A stretch of DNA of 64,000 bases from Tubiluchus corallicola (taxonomy: Eukaryota > Priapulida > Priapulimorpha > Priapulimorphida > Tubiluchidae), in NCBI GenBank assembly GCA_030141605.1, contig JAQGDQ010000047.1, positions 558,001 to 622,000 on the forward strand, in the 5' to 3' direction. The notes beneath the pieces are model-generated. The model did not search any database. It was not told where the DNA came from and was given only the letters and a program-made list of their open reading frames with translations. Of the stretch, positions 1 to 15,200 are shown in pieces (the first letter of the stretch is position 1; each line of letters opens with the position of its first letter). The translations under genes and the position numbers were made by a program.

Positions 1-232
1 AACACACTTAACACTTAAGAAGAGAATAGCTTTTGAAATGAGATCACGCTTGTCATCTGCTTATATCACTTGCTCCTTGCAGACTGCTGCTCATAAGAGT
101 ACCTTCTTGCTTAAAGAAATACAGTTTGTTAGCTGCAGTTTATTATTTGTTTTGCTCATTTGCATACGCACTTTTGCTATTGATAAAGTACCTGAACTAC
201 ATATGCTATACTTGTATACATTGATTTTGCAG

Positions 233-3200
233 AAATTCGGCAAGAGGCCGTTCAGCAAGCATTGGCTATGCATAAACAGCAGAAGCACAACCTCCCAATG
301 CCTTCCAAACGTTCCTCTGTAATGGCTACCAGTCCTGTGCCTCATCATGCTGATGTATCAGGTAATCCGCACTGACAACTAAAAATAATTGGAAATTGTA
401 ACAAAAAATTACTGTATTTAAGTTATTTATATAAATATTAAAGTAACATCTGTGATTGTATATTGTATATCTCACTATTGTATATTTCAGAATAATAATA
501 TGAAGCTAGTGAAGACTCTTAATGGAGTTTAGTGTTGAAATGTTCTGAATTCTTGATAAAAATATACTCTTAGGAAGTAATAGATGTGTAATTTTATAAG
601 GAAATGGATACTAAAGGGCTATAAGTTAAAGCTTAAATTATTGCTCTGTATACTGGGCATATCCAGCCAATGTGACAACTTTAGATAAATATGTTTTCCA
701 TACTTTGTTTATTATCGAATATCATTTTTCATGCTTATTTTTTAGATTCTTCTAGTGAAGATGACGATAGTATGTATGATGATGGCTCACGTGAACGGGA
801 TCGACAGCAGAGGGAACAGAAAGAAATACAGCAACAGCAACGGCAACTTCATCATATTCAAGTTCAGCAACAACATACACAACAACAGCTTCACCATAAT
901 CAAGTTCAGCAACAACAGCAGCAGCAACAAACATCACAGCCAAATCTTGCACATGACCACCGAAGACCACCAAGGCCAGCAGTCCTTCGTTCTCAGTCCC
1001 AGTTACCGCCTCCACCTAATGAGCCGTCACCAGTTTGCCCAACACGGCCTAGTTTATTACCGGACCCGAGTGTGAGTGAGTCCACTCCCAACGGTGCAAC
1101 AACCCGTGAACGGACTCAGATGGAGCGAGCGATAAATAGTTTAGCTGAATTTTTGCAGGAGGCGACTAGGATTGATCGGAACAGGAACACTCTAGCTGAT
1201 GTGATGATCCAGGACTCAAGGCAGTGTAAGTACTCAGACTCAGGCATATAGCTTATAGTTGTTGGCTGCTTATCTTTTAAACAAGTTTTCAAGTTGCTCT
1301 CACTTTTGCCTTTAGTCTTAACTATGCTCTAAGTTTGCCATTGCCCTCACTTCCTGATTCTCTGTTTACTTATGTACAACTAAATTTCTTTTGGTACCTT
1401 TTGTTAGTATACATAGAGTTCAGAAATATGTTTAACCATGCCTAGACGTGGAGTTCTATAGGGCACTGTCAAAAAGACATGCCAAAATCTTAGGAGTGAA
1501 AACATGTTTTGTAGATAGGCAACCTTATATGGTGTGTTCTTTTAATTCACTCTGAGGGTTAAAACTTATAAATAAAGTTTATGATTGTGACATCACATAT
1601 TTTGGTTTTGGTTCTTGTAACAGGATGTTTAGTCTTTCCCATGTGATTTACATTTGCCTAAATAACGTAAACATTGCGGCAGGTGACATACGTTTATCAG
1701 ACTTGGGATATCCTGTGACTCACATCATTTGCGGTAGTAAAGATTTTATTTGGGCTACTTTTCGTGAAATTAACGGTGTTTAATATGCTTTGCTTGCTGG
1801 ATGATAGTGTGCTTTTTCTAAATTTAACGATAAAGTATAGAACATACAGAAACGTTCTTAAATAATACTTTGCTTAAGCATATTATGTGATACTTTTGTC
1901 AATTTTCTCATTTTTGTCAAAACTTGTAATGGATATTATACGATATGTAGCAACTATAGCTCAGCCACCGCCAGATATAACTAGCAATACAAACACTCAA
2001 CAGCGGAGGACAGAGAGGGCTCTCCAGAGGAGTGCATCTGGAACTGGGTCTTTGCCAAGTAGTGGTTCCAGTGGTGGTGACTCCAGTCAAAATACTGGTA
2101 AGTAGTAAGTAAATTTAAATAGCATTGTAACTTTTGAAATCTACTTTTAACTTGTTTTCTTCATCTCTGATTTATATTATTTGAACCGTGATTATAACTA
2201 ATGGAATGCTTAGTGGACCACATGGATCACTGTGATCGCATCAGATCAAACCCAAGCTAAGTCTCATTTTTTCATTATATCTTGTCTTTTGTTCAATTTT
2301 TGGTGTTAAAGTTCAATAATTATACAATTATCCCATTGTTGGTCAGAATATTCAGTTTTCGGTGGTTGATAGATTTTGTTTAATTTAGTAGTCAGTCGCA
2401 AATGAATTATGTGTAGCCAGTATATATATGCATTATGAAATATTATATGTGTTAAAACTCTTACAGAAACATAATACAGAAGCATTAATTTGAGTTTCAT
2501 TTGGTCATCACTGTGTTAAATACCTAGGTGCAAGTGACTTTTCACTCAAAATGCAACTTCTCTAAATCACAAAATTCTACTTTGTAGACTGTTAATATGT
2601 AATGGGATTTATCTACCATTATGATTACACCCGTGTTGTTACTTGTACACCTGTGCTGTGTGCATAAAAGGATGACTTCTGGGCTGAAAGCTTTAACTTT
2701 TTGTGCAGTCACGTGTTCCTTTCATGGCATTTTTGCACACCTGTTAAGCGGGTATTCGAGACTGTAATTGTGTGTGGATTATACTTTTGAATGAGCTGAC
2801 TGTCCTTGTGGTGGAAGTGAAAGTTTGAGAGTTGTTGCTTTTAAGCTTTTTTTACCTACCGTTAGATGTTGTGTTAGCTTAGTAGTGTGTTTTGACTTTA
2901 ATTCATTTTTTACACTGTGTTTTCTGAAAAGTCAAAAATTTCAAATGATGTTAATTGGGGTCATCAAATCGATTTCAAGAACTTAATATTGCTGTTTAGT
3001 AAATGTGTTTCAAAATTTGAACTGACAATTTTGTATTAATTAACTCATCCTTTAACTTTTTATAATTACATTTTCATTTTCTGTGAGTTATGATAAAACT
3101 GAAATGGAGCAGTAATTTTTTTTAGATGTGAAACTACAAATTTGATGACCTTTTTGAGTGAATGTGCTGATTTTGTGAATCATTTTATCTTGCTAAATTT

Positions 3201-6200
3201 ATCTTGCCAAATTGGACTTTTGTAGATACCAATTTGAAACTGGCATGTAAAATCCTTTTGAACTGCATAGTCGTAGTCTTATGGTATTAGGAGATTTTTG
3301 GTTTTAGAGTCTCCACAACAGCACATATATGGTCTGACCTAGTTATCACTTGGAAAACTGTATTGTGTATCCAATGAATAGAGTCACATACCATACTTAC
3401 GTTGAATAATTTGTTTTGTTATAAAATAACAATAAAGAACCTGGGAAAGATATTAAAATATGTAGCCGAACAGTTGAACTCTGTGCTATGTATTAGATAT
3501 GTGGATGTGCGTTTAAAATTGTTGATGTTATGATAACAGACCGCCCTGATTCTGATTCGCTGGAGTGATTGGCATTAAGCTAGGAAAATCATATCAGATT
3601 AAATCAGAAAAGCGGTTAGCTATTGACGTGCTGCCGTTAACAATAGTAACTGCACACAAATCCCTCGCATGAGTCGTTACTAAACGATTTAATCTATAAA
3701 TGCATTTGTCAAAAAAGTCTGTTTGTTGAATTCGGTGTGAAGTTTTTACTCTTAAATTATCACATATTACTCTCGGGCCCCGCAAATTTAGTTATGTTCT
3801 TTATGAATAGCAGCAGCTGTGTGAAGGGTAGGCTTTCGTGCTGTACAATAATAGCCTGGTTAGCTGCCATTTCCTATGATTCATCAAAGTTGTTTCTTAT
3901 ATAGACGTAGCACCTATTACTTGCTTGCTTGAGTACTTCGAATGTTCTGCAGTGCGTTTAAATAAATATTGACAGAGTACTTGCCCGTTTAATCTGTAAT
4001 CTAATCACATAACTTCTGATTCATTTTCGTCTGTTGTTGTTTGTAAAATCACGGGTAATGTGTGTCACGGTTTTGAAATTCGGGAAATGGCTGCACCTAT
4101 TTTTCAAAACAATCAGTATTCAAACATCTTCACTATTTACAGCTTTTATTTTAAAGTACAAACAATTTATCAGTAGTTTAGATTTGTTTATCTTTTAATT
4201 GAAGAATTTGTAATGTAACCTCACTATGACACTTTGTAGCTCATTAATGTAAAAATGTAATTTAATGTACTGAATTAATTGTAACCTGAAAAAATATTTG
4301 CATCTTTATTTTGTTTTTACTAATTTTACATATTCATTTAAATGAAATTTAACACTTAATTATAAGTCGTCCAGTAATATCTAGCGTGTATAAGAAAACA
4401 AAAAACTTCAGGCTGCTTGTTTTTCCACACACTTTTCTTTATCGTCAGTCTAGGGAAGGCTGGATTCATCTTGAAGTTTACATTTATTCAGCATGTACTG
4501 TTTTTATTTAAAATGCAATTGTTTGTAACCTTTTTGCTTTTTTCCAAACTGAAATGGTCACAAACATTTGAAAGTACATTTCATTTGTTGTTTCACACCT
4601 ATTATTTTTTGTGTAATAATAAAAAATCCTGAAATACATTTAGTTTTTAAGACTTAGAACAGTAATACCTTTATCTTCAACTGCGAAAAAACAGTATGCA
4701 TTAGTCATTTTGTTATTGTTTGTACTTAGCTATACGTTCAGGGAAAGTTTCCGTAAAAATTCAACAGTTGTTGAACACACTGAAGAGGCCAAAACGAAAA
4801 CCATTGTCAGAATTTTTCCAGGACCAGGAGGATGAATTAGAAGGTGAGTGGTAAACATGGAAAACATGCTTGATGTGATAACTAGGTCAGTGAAAGATGG
4901 ATAACATGCATGTTATACAGTCCCTAAAGTGACTTGTAAAAATTTTAAAGAAGCACAAAAATGCTCGTATGTTGAAATGGTAACAATAGTATCAAAACAG
5001 TATAACTAGAAAAACTTTGTATCATCGTTTTGCACTAATCAATGACATGTTTTAAAATGACACTCTTAACCAATGCAACCAACTGTATTTTAAATTCCAT
5101 TGCTGTGATTAGAAGTTTTTTAATTGCTATTTCTGTATGCCCTGCCACTGCTACTTTCTATTACTGGAGTAAACTTTGTTTTCACTGATGTGCACGTTAT
5201 TAATGTTTGTTAATATATTCAGAGTCCAATATTCAGACTGCAGTATGTTTGCAAGGACTTTTTGCCAACTTTTTATGACCCAAGAACAATCTTTTTACTG
5301 TTCCAGAGTTAAATAAATTGGTAGATCCAAATGCACCGAAGCCAGAGGGAAGTCTAGTCAGTCCTGTTTTAGGTGAACAATTATTGGTGAGTTTAATGAT
5401 TTCAAACATGTTTTGTTTATTAATTAAAATGTAGAAGATGGTAACTTGTGATTATCCCTTTCTTGGTGTCAAAAATTATCTCAGTCAAGTACAGCATTGT
5501 TGTTAATTTTAGCCAGGTATGTTTCTTTATTTGGAGTTGTAAAATTACTTAGTATTTTATAAGATTTGTTTTAAGAAGCTACTTTTCCTTTTTCCTTTTC
5601 TTTAGATTCCTTCAGGGTTGCCAAGGAATTTGGAAGCCGCCGTACAGAGGTATGGTTCTTCATCATATAAAGCACCGGCAATCACGTCTTTAGATCCTAA
5701 TGGCAAGACTTCAGTGACAGTTACTTATGGTAATAAGTTTTTTTAGTTTTGTAGTTTATAAGTGTCTCATTCAAATCCAGGCTTTTCTAATTGTCTTTGT
5801 ATTTTTCTTTTTGCAAACTTATTCTGGAAATTTAATAATTTTGTGCTTACAATACCATTACTGGCATTTGTTAAAAATAGTACACAGCACTGAGATTGCT
5901 GAAATACTAAGGATTTGGTTTCCTCATTTTTCTGCTTGCAGTTGTGACTTTGCATGTTTTTTGTGGATTGAGCATCGAAAAAACAAAAACTAGATTTTTT
6001 TGCCAAAAATGTATTTCTGGAATTCTGTCCAGCTTCTCTGGGGTTGAGATATTACCACTTGTATTGAGCTGACTTGGTGACTTGACTTTGATAGTTTACT
6101 TTCGCATTAGGATTTGAAAACTCACATGTGCAGTGAATAAAGTATTTGAGCTCCTAGTTGGCATGTGCTTTGTAATTTTATATGCTGGCGCCCGGAATGC

Positions 6201-9200
6201 TCAGCTGGTTCATTCTCTGTGTCTGAGCAGTGTACTGGTATAGTGCTTTAACCGAGCCTAATCAACAAAATCATGTTTAAGCTTTTCAATTTATAAACAA
6301 CTTATTGAGGGAAAGAAATATGTATGTGATTAATTTGTTTTAATGAAAATGTTCAACAAAGCAGCCGCATCGCTCCACTATCAGCTTCTCTAAGGCACTC
6401 GTTTTCTTACAAAACCCATTTTAGATTATTATAATTTGAGTCCTAATTTCACACATGTCTGCACATTAAGGAACAAGTTCATTAGCATGTAACTTTGTTT
6501 TGTTTAAGTTTATTTCTATTTCCTTGTTTGTTATTTTGTTTGTTATTTACAGTTGGTAGTAAAATCCTCCCGTGCAACCTTTATTTTGCAGAAATTAAAA
6601 CCGAATCTCATGAAATTTCTTATTAAAATAAAATAGCAAAATATTTGTAGTACATTTAATGTAAAATAAAATTTTGTTCAGAGTATTGTTCGGCTCGAAT
6701 ATCTTGCCATATCGCATGTAATAGAATAGTTTACTGATTGCATAGATCTCACGTTCATTGACTTTGCATAATTGAGCAATTCAGCCATTTGTTTTTATAG
6801 AGCCATCTAGGATTGTTTGGTATATAAACATGCGGCATGTTCCGCGGTTAAAATGTCAGATCAATGAAGTGAAGTATGACATATATTGACGTTGGGATAC
6901 TTGGTATTATTGATAGACTGTACAAATTCATGCTGCATTGTGGTTTATGTAAATAGACTGAACTTTATAGTTTAAAACCAGTAGATGATGGATAATTTTC
7001 TTGTATTTTTATCTTTAGTCTTTAATTCGGTAATATTTTGTTATTAACCAAATTAATATGTTTTTAACTAGGATTAAATTCGATAAATATCAATACTTTG
7101 TTTAAAGTTAAGCAGCTTACACAGCATTAAATATGTAATTCAGGCATTGCAGCAATCTCCCTGTCATCACATAAACACAGAGTGACAGTTAAAATTGAGC
7201 ACTTTCAAAGCTAAATTCATTCTCTCAACAAACAAGCAAAGACTGATGTATTTGTGAGAATGTAACTTAAGTATTACCTGATATCTATAATCCTATTGTG
7301 GCAGCATAATGTTCATAGATCTAATGTAAAACTCCTCCAAGATAGTGATATCAAAGGTAACCCTACTCCATGTACTGTCTGTTACCAAAAGGCAGGAAGG
7401 TATCAGTGCTGGTGCCAGTACTACTGTATTGTATCTACTGTATCTACTATATTGTAGATGGTTGTGTTAGATATGACGGTTTGTGTTTTGACCCATACAT
7501 GTTGCATAAACTATGTTTCCATAGAAAGTGCTCACTTTCAAGTTGTATTAACAAAGATGCTTGAATTTTTCTTGTTATCATTATTATACATGTACTTGCG
7601 ATGTTTTTCTTATTGTTAAATACGGTTTTTCGTAAACCTATTTTTGTTTGGATTGTGATTGCCTTCATAAAACAATAATAACAATAAACACAAAATTTGA
7701 ATGGAGTTGTAAAGTATTCTTTGATGTAGTACATCTTTGTTTTAATTTTATGAAATTATGTTGAAAGTACTAAAGTAGTTAAATGGCTACAAAAGATGAT
7801 TTATTTTTAGATATTGATTATTTTGAAAATAATATCTTAAATTTACCTTGTAATTACTGTTTACGTGAAACTGAGGGTGCTATATGTTTGTGTAATATTT
7901 GTTTCTTTTTTGTTAGGTAAATTGCTCAGTCGAATTCAAAAAGTAGCCTATGCCTTGCTCAACAAAATTGGCCCCAAAAGTGGAAACTATGTGAAGGTTG
8001 GTGATAGGGTAAGTGCTTTTAGGTTCATGTCAATAATTATTCTCTTATTCTCAAGCGAGAGCAGTATTATTACCCAAAATTATGAAGAATTTTTTTACAT
8101 TTTTGCAAACTGTATAAATAAAGTGTTTTCCATGCATTCCATATCGTATTCATCAATAATGTCAAAATTGAAATAATACTAAGCAAAATGTTATAGAAGT
8201 TACTAGATTTTAAGTTTAATTGTGTGTTTCATCCTCAAATTTTCCCGTTGGTTTTGATTTAGGTAGCTCTGGTTTATCCTAATAACAATCCTATAGCATT
8301 TATCTGTGCCTTCTATGGTTGCCTTACTGCTGGGGTAGTACCGGTGCCAATCGAAGTACCGCTTACAAAGCGGGTATGTATAGGTTATATGTTGTAAATT
8401 GTTGTTTCTAGTGTGTGTTTAATTTTGCTTGGCTGAGCTTTTTTTGTGATTGATTTAACATTTTCGTGTGTACTGAATATAAAAACTAGAATGCCCCAAT
8501 TGTTTAACTGTGTATTAATATGTGTTTGTTTAGTAAATGAAATACAGTGAAGTGTACAATATTTGTGATGAAGTATTGCCATGTACATTGAAAATTTTTT
8601 GTTTGCTCGATCCTGTAAGTGTTAGATTGTAAATAGAAGTAGTGCTTTGCAATTTTGTATTGTTGCGAGTAATTTTGCTTGTTGCAGTGTCGTTACAACT
8701 TTTGCATTAGGCAGGCAGTCAGCATGTTTTTGTGTGCGTGTGTGCTTTAATTTGTGGTTTTGTTCACTTCCATGGTACCCTAAGAATGCCACCATGGCTT
8801 TGCAGGATGCAGGCTCGGAACAGATCGGGTTTCTCTTGGGCAACTGTAACATAAATGTGGCTCTTACTTCTGAAGCTTGCCTCAAGGGTCTGCCAAAGGC
8901 TGGCACGGGAGACGTTGTGACCTTTAAAGGTAAGATTGCTCTGTAAGCTATATATTATTATTTAAACTACTACACTTCTATTGGATCAGATTTAAGTTTT
9001 TTCAGAAACACAGTAAAAATATCTCAGAAAGCAAGGTGTATATGTGTATAGGCGTAGAGGTTTTGTGAAGTCAATTCCCACTGTATTATTGCATGTAGTC
9101 ACAATGAAGCGATATATCACTAGCATTATACAGGTGCTGTAATAGAATCAGTGGTACTCTGCTGTGCCGAGCTCAAATGAACAGAGCATACACCGTGTAA

Positions 9201-12200
9201 TTGCAAGTCTCGGTTGGGTCACAGTTTTTCAGCGCCTCTTTCTTCAATTAATTAGTAATTTTGTTAATTGTAAATGTTGTCTTTCTAAGTGTGTGCATAT
9301 ACATCTTCAGTCTATACTGAGTTTGTAAAATGAAGTTAGTATTTTTTTAGAGTATTTTCTCAACTGTATTTTGCATCTGCATTCTAATTCTTCTCCAATA
9401 AAACTCATTTTCTCAGTATTTGCTATGCGCACCGTAATAATTTCTTGAAATAATAAAAATGTTAAAAATTGTTGTTAAGCCAAGTTGTTTTTTTATCATA
9501 CTGTATTCTTGCGATGGTTTTTAGGTTGGCCAAAGCTATACTGGTTTGTTACGGAACATCTTGGAAAGGTACCCAAAGACTTTAATCCACCTCAAAGAAC
9601 ACAGGAGGATGCTCCGGCTTATATAGAGGTAGAACGAATTGCGTTTTTTGTACATTAGGGACCATTGTAGTTTTTTGTACATTAAGGAGCATATAGCTTA
9701 TAGCTTCTTTATATTTTTATTTATTATTTTACACAAAAATAAAAATCGAGCCAGTTTTCCTTCTGTTGTTGTAGAAAACGCTTAACAAAAGAACATGTTT
9801 GCATAGTTGCTTAATTTGTAAGTACTCAGCAAAAATACCAAAATGAGCACACACAGATTTCTGTAGAACTGTATGAGTAATAAATAATTAAGATAAATAA
9901 AAATGATAAATAATTAAAAGTGAGCAGTTGAATAGTTTTATGGCACTTGAAATAAAAGTAGTCGATACGTTTTTTGTTCTTTATTTATATATACTGTAGA
10001 ACAGTGCATAGCTGAAGACAAACTGTGCGAAATTCAGTGCTTTATTCTTATATTGTCTCTTAAACCTTTTTACATCTAAATCAATTTGTTTAGAATGCTT
10101 TTTCATCATGTGTAACACAGTACTGTCATTTCAAATTGCTTGTGAAAACATTGCAGGCATAATAACCTAGTTTTTACATGCATGTTATGTTAATTTCAGT
10201 ACACAACAGACAAAGATGGCAGTGTAAAGGGCACAACTGTCACCAGAACATCCATGATGTGTCACTGCCGAACTTTAACTGCAGCTTGCAATTATACAGA
10301 GGGTGAAGTCATGGTCACTGTGTTAGATTTCAAACGTGACGTTGGCTTGTGGCACAGTGCTTTAACAGTTAGTAGCTTTATATTTTTCCTTGAGTTCTAA
10401 TATTCACATTAGAAAAAAAGAATTCCTTTTCTGTAAAGAAGTTTTTCTGAAAATATTATTGTTTTTACAGAGCATTCTCAATGGTATGCATACTATATTT
10501 ATACCATACGCACTGATGAAGATTAATCCTGCTTCATGGATGCATATGGTAACTAAATTCAAAGCCAGTGTTTCTATTGTCAAGTCCCGAGATATGCACT
10601 GGGGTCTCTTAGCACAAAAGGACCATAAAGACGTGAATCTCAGCTCATTGCGTATGTTACTGGTCGCTGACGGTGCCAATCCTTGTAAGTATAAAGTGAT
10701 AAACTAATGAATCATAGTTATCAGATTTATTTTTGATAAAAATGCTGAAAGAAAGAAGATGTGAAAAATTATAAACTTGTTTTTAAAATGGGAATTTCAG
10801 CTATTAATTATGTCTCATTTCCTCTTTGACTAATATAATAGGCGCCGCTTAATAGACTCGCTTTGGCACTGAAGATTTTGACCCAATTAACCGGAACCTA
10901 TTAACTGATGGGTGTAGTATTACTGGTATAGAAGTATGAGTCATCAGCTTATTATACACTGCAAAGGTTTTTAATGAATTTTAGAAACGAAGTAATGCCT
11001 AAATTCCTTTGTGCAGTTAAAAATTAGAAAAAATATTTTAAAATATTAATTTATATAAGTGAATTAGCAGTAAATTCAAAAGTATACTTTTCTAAATCAC
11101 ACAAGTCTGTTTATCTGCAAAAAATACAAAAATTCCTTCAAAGTCGGCTGCTCCATTTTATCGCGAAGAAGTTGGCTCAGAAAGTTCCTCTAATGACAAA
11201 AATGTTGAAAATCTGTTGTATGATGCGCATATTCTCATAAAATACTTAATGCTTGGCATGCTTAAACTGCTATTTGTACCTGTGTTTACCCGCAAGTAGC
11301 TTAGTCTGTAGGTTCATCTAAGCTCCCGCTTGCTATCCTGACGTACTGTACTGTACCTGTACCTGTGTCCCTTGAAACTATCTGTTTAAACTTTCTGGCA
11401 AAGACACTTTCGGGCACTTCAATAGCAAACCGCTAAGCGAGTGCTTAAATATTGAGCTTCCAGGAATTCTTGGGTAACAAGGTTAATTGCAGTGGATGGT
11501 TGGGTCAAAGCAAACCATTAGGCTAGCATATTAACGTATGATAAACGTTCCTGCTTACAAACAAAACGGTACTTAACATGATTGTTTCTATGTATATTAT
11601 AGGACAAAAGCGAACTAAGATGATATAAAAGTCGTAAAAGTTTATTAGTTGCACAAAAACGTTTTATTAAAGTATGTGAAGCAAAAATATTGAGTCAGTT
11701 ATGTGGAGTTATTCGAGTCAATTACCAATAGTTTTTATGTACACTTGAATAGAAGCGGGCTATACCAGGCGTTTTTGAGTCTATTAAGCGATTGAGTCTA
11801 TTAACCATGAGTTTATTGAGCGGCACCTACTGTAATTTGGAAGCTAAGGTAATGTGTAACAAACCATTAACTAAAATCACAGTGCTTGACTTAATGCTTT
11901 GATCTTTTAAATTTAACTTTCCATTCAGTGGCATACATATTCTTTTTTTCTCATTTTTAGTTAGTTCTTGAATATCCTAATATGTGCCAAGTTATGAACA
12001 GGCTGACGTTCTTTTCTTTTACAATGCTAGGAAAGTTTATTGTGTGAAAGACTGAAAAATTAACCATAATGATCTCTGTTACTAGGGTCATTATCTTCGT
12101 GTGATTCTTTCTTAACTGTCTTCCAACACCGTGGTTTGCGGGCTGAGGTTATCTGTCCATGTGCTAGTAGTCCAGAAGCTTTAACAGTAGCCATTCGTCG

Positions 12201-15200
12201 ACCTGGCAAGACAGGCGCCAACTCTAGTGGCCGTGGCGTATTATCAATGTCCGGCTTGAGTTATGGTGTGGTGAGGGTCGATTCAGAAAACAGTCTGACT
12301 TCGTTAACTTTACAAGATTGTGGACAAGTATTGCCTGGCTGTAAGTTAAATTATTATAATAGTATCATGAAACAATTGATGAAGTCATTGTAAGTGAAAA
12401 AGTGTGCTAAATTTCAAATTCGAATTTTTATCTTAAAACATGCCTAGTTTTAGTACAACACACTGAATATCTTGCAGTAGCACTGTTCTTCAATTTTCGC
12501 TTTCGCAAACATGTGCAACACGTTCGTAAAATGTTTTTGCTGTTGAAAATCATGCTAGTTTGTGGTGTCATCAATAGTTGGGCTCGTCCGCCGTTAATTA
12601 AGTTTTTAATCTGTTATTTAATTATTAGAAACGCTTTTGCAGTATTAATCGTATAATGTTAAAATGTATACTTTTTATCGGGCTTGAAAATGGAGTAGTA
12701 GATGAAAAAATCATCCTGTCTTCCTTTAAGATAGAAATGAATTAATGTAAAATAAATATCATTGTAATTTTAAATTTCTGTTCCTAATAGATTTCCAAGC
12801 TTTTTACTGAAAACAATTTTTATTGTTGTTGTGTTGAAGTAACAAAAAAAGATTTATTGCTTATGCTGTTGTAGATCTTTTTTATTAATGCAATTTTTTT
12901 CTCCAAAACAAGTTAGCATGTTGTTTTTATCTAGAATTGCTGTTTTTTCTAGCACAGTTTAGATAAAGATTTACTACAGCTTCACAGTTTAATTTATCTA
13001 TCTGTCACCTAAATTTTCTTAAATAGTGAAGTATAATTACCATGCTACTTTAAATACTTTACTTTACTTTACTTTAGTATACTTTAAATTTTGCATTTAT
13101 AAGATTTCCCTGTTAAGTGACTGAACTGTGTCTTATAGTGTTTGGTACGTTTTTATAGCAATGATGGTTGTGGTATCAGTGGAAGGCCCTCCACAGTTAT
13201 GTAAAACTGACGAAGTTGGCGAGCTGTGTATATCAGCAGGATCTACTGGTAGCAATTACTGGGGATTACAGGGCCTCACAAATAACACTTTCAAGGTACC
13301 ATACAATCATACTAGTTTGTTTTTGCAGCACTGCCATGAAGCGCTTATTTTACTGAAGGCAATACATAATTTTGCTTTGTGTCGTTTTGTTGTGTAAATT
13401 ACCTTTATGTTATTTCCATTGCGGCATTATTTTCACAGAGTTTATTTGTGTATTGCAAAAAAGTTCAACATTCTATTAAAGCTAGCTGCTAAACCTTTCA
13501 TGCAAATAGCTGTTGGGCCATGCATATATCTCATATATGCATGACATAATTTTGCAAGTTGATAAATAAGCATGCACAAAATGAATAATACTTACTTTTT
13601 AATTTAGGTTAGGCCACTAAATCCAGAGGGTGAGTCAGTAAGCAGCTATGAATTTGTTCGGACTGGCCTGCTTGGATTTATGGGTCCGGTAAGTATTTAT
13701 CTATATTCATTCCAAGAAAGTATGAAAATCCAGTTTTGTCTTGGCTATAATTTTTATAACTCTTGTTCTAATTTGATTTTTGCTGTATGCAATGCTATAC
13801 TAATTGGAGGTATTACTGCAGGGTGGTTTAGTATTTGTGTGTGGCAGTAAAGATGGTCTGATGACGGTAACCGGACGGAGACATCAAGTTGATGACATTA
13901 TAGCTACCGTCCTTGCTGTGGAACCAATGAAATTTATTTACAGGGGAAGGTAAATTTATTTTTTTTGTATAATATTAACCTGTGAAGTACTATTCGTAAA
14001 TATTCCTGTGGTTGTTTACATTTTGAATTTTGAACAGTGGCGGCTCATAGCTAAAATTATTGGGGGTGTGGCTTCAGAAAATTTGTAATCATTTTAATTA
14101 GCCATTTAGCCATTACACAGTTTTAATACTGTGTAAAACGAAACAAACATATGCAAATTTATACACAAACTTGATAAAATCCTAAATAAAAAAATATTTT
14201 TTTGCTTACTAATATCGTAAATTGTCGCAGTTGTAATTCTGATCTTAATAGTCTAAATGTAATTCTACACTTTGTCACATTCAAGAATATACACAGTTTT
14301 TAAGTACGAAGCAATTGACAACACACACTATCCCTGTGTGAGCGACATTGGTTTCTCTACCTAGAATTCAGCATCTTTTCTCAGACGTGTGCGTGGCCCT
14401 CACGTGCTCTGGTCTGTATAGGTATAAAGAAAGAATTACACTCATATCTCAGTTTGCCGGACCTCCCTTTTATGGATATTGGAAGAATCGGACAAAATCT
14501 CAACTGCTAAAAAGTCCCGCATACTAGTGGCACAGTCCGTAGTTTCGCGAGGTGACTGCTATTTGGCTGGCTGTCCCTTTTTTTTACAATTTACATCATT
14601 ATGTCAGTGTAATCAGGCAGTGTGTAACGACTGTACTTAATGTGATTGTTTCTATGTATCTATAGTGCTCAAAAATGAAGTAAGACGACATAAAAATAGT
14701 AAAAGCTCATTTTTCGCACAAAAGTATTTTGTTTAGGCATGTGCAGAAAAAATGTAGATTCATTATGCGGAGTTATTTGAGTCAATTGCCGACAGTTTTT
14801 ATAGTTTTGCTAGATGTTTTTGAGACAATTATGCGATTGATTCTACATTAGCGTGAGTCTCATACACGGCAGTGTATTACTAATGCTACATAGTGTATTA
14901 GTGTATTTGTGTAATACAATACACATTAGTGTATTACCATTACTAATACTAATATTACTGTGAGTCTAATACTACATATTAGCTTAGTGCCGGTAAACAC
15001 GGATAATCAGCAAATTCGACCGACGTCTCCTCGCTTTTGTTTGTCAAAACGAGATGAGAGTGTATAGAAAAAAGACTCATTATACTGAATATTGTCAGTA
15101 CTATCAAGTAAAAATAAGGGGTGCTGCAGTTCCACAGTGCCTTTATACGAGCTGCCACTGATTTTAAATTTTTACTTTTTGCTTGCAGTGAGTTGTTGAA

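Noticed and set aside
8647-8946. Independent plus-strand frame starting before 8806
   Set aside because: Its second half is the DIP2 exon 8806-8929; the upstream part is intron read through.
9130-9240. Possible tRNA-like sequence in a DIP2 intron
   Set aside because: B-box-like text is present, but there is no A box at proper spacing on either strand.
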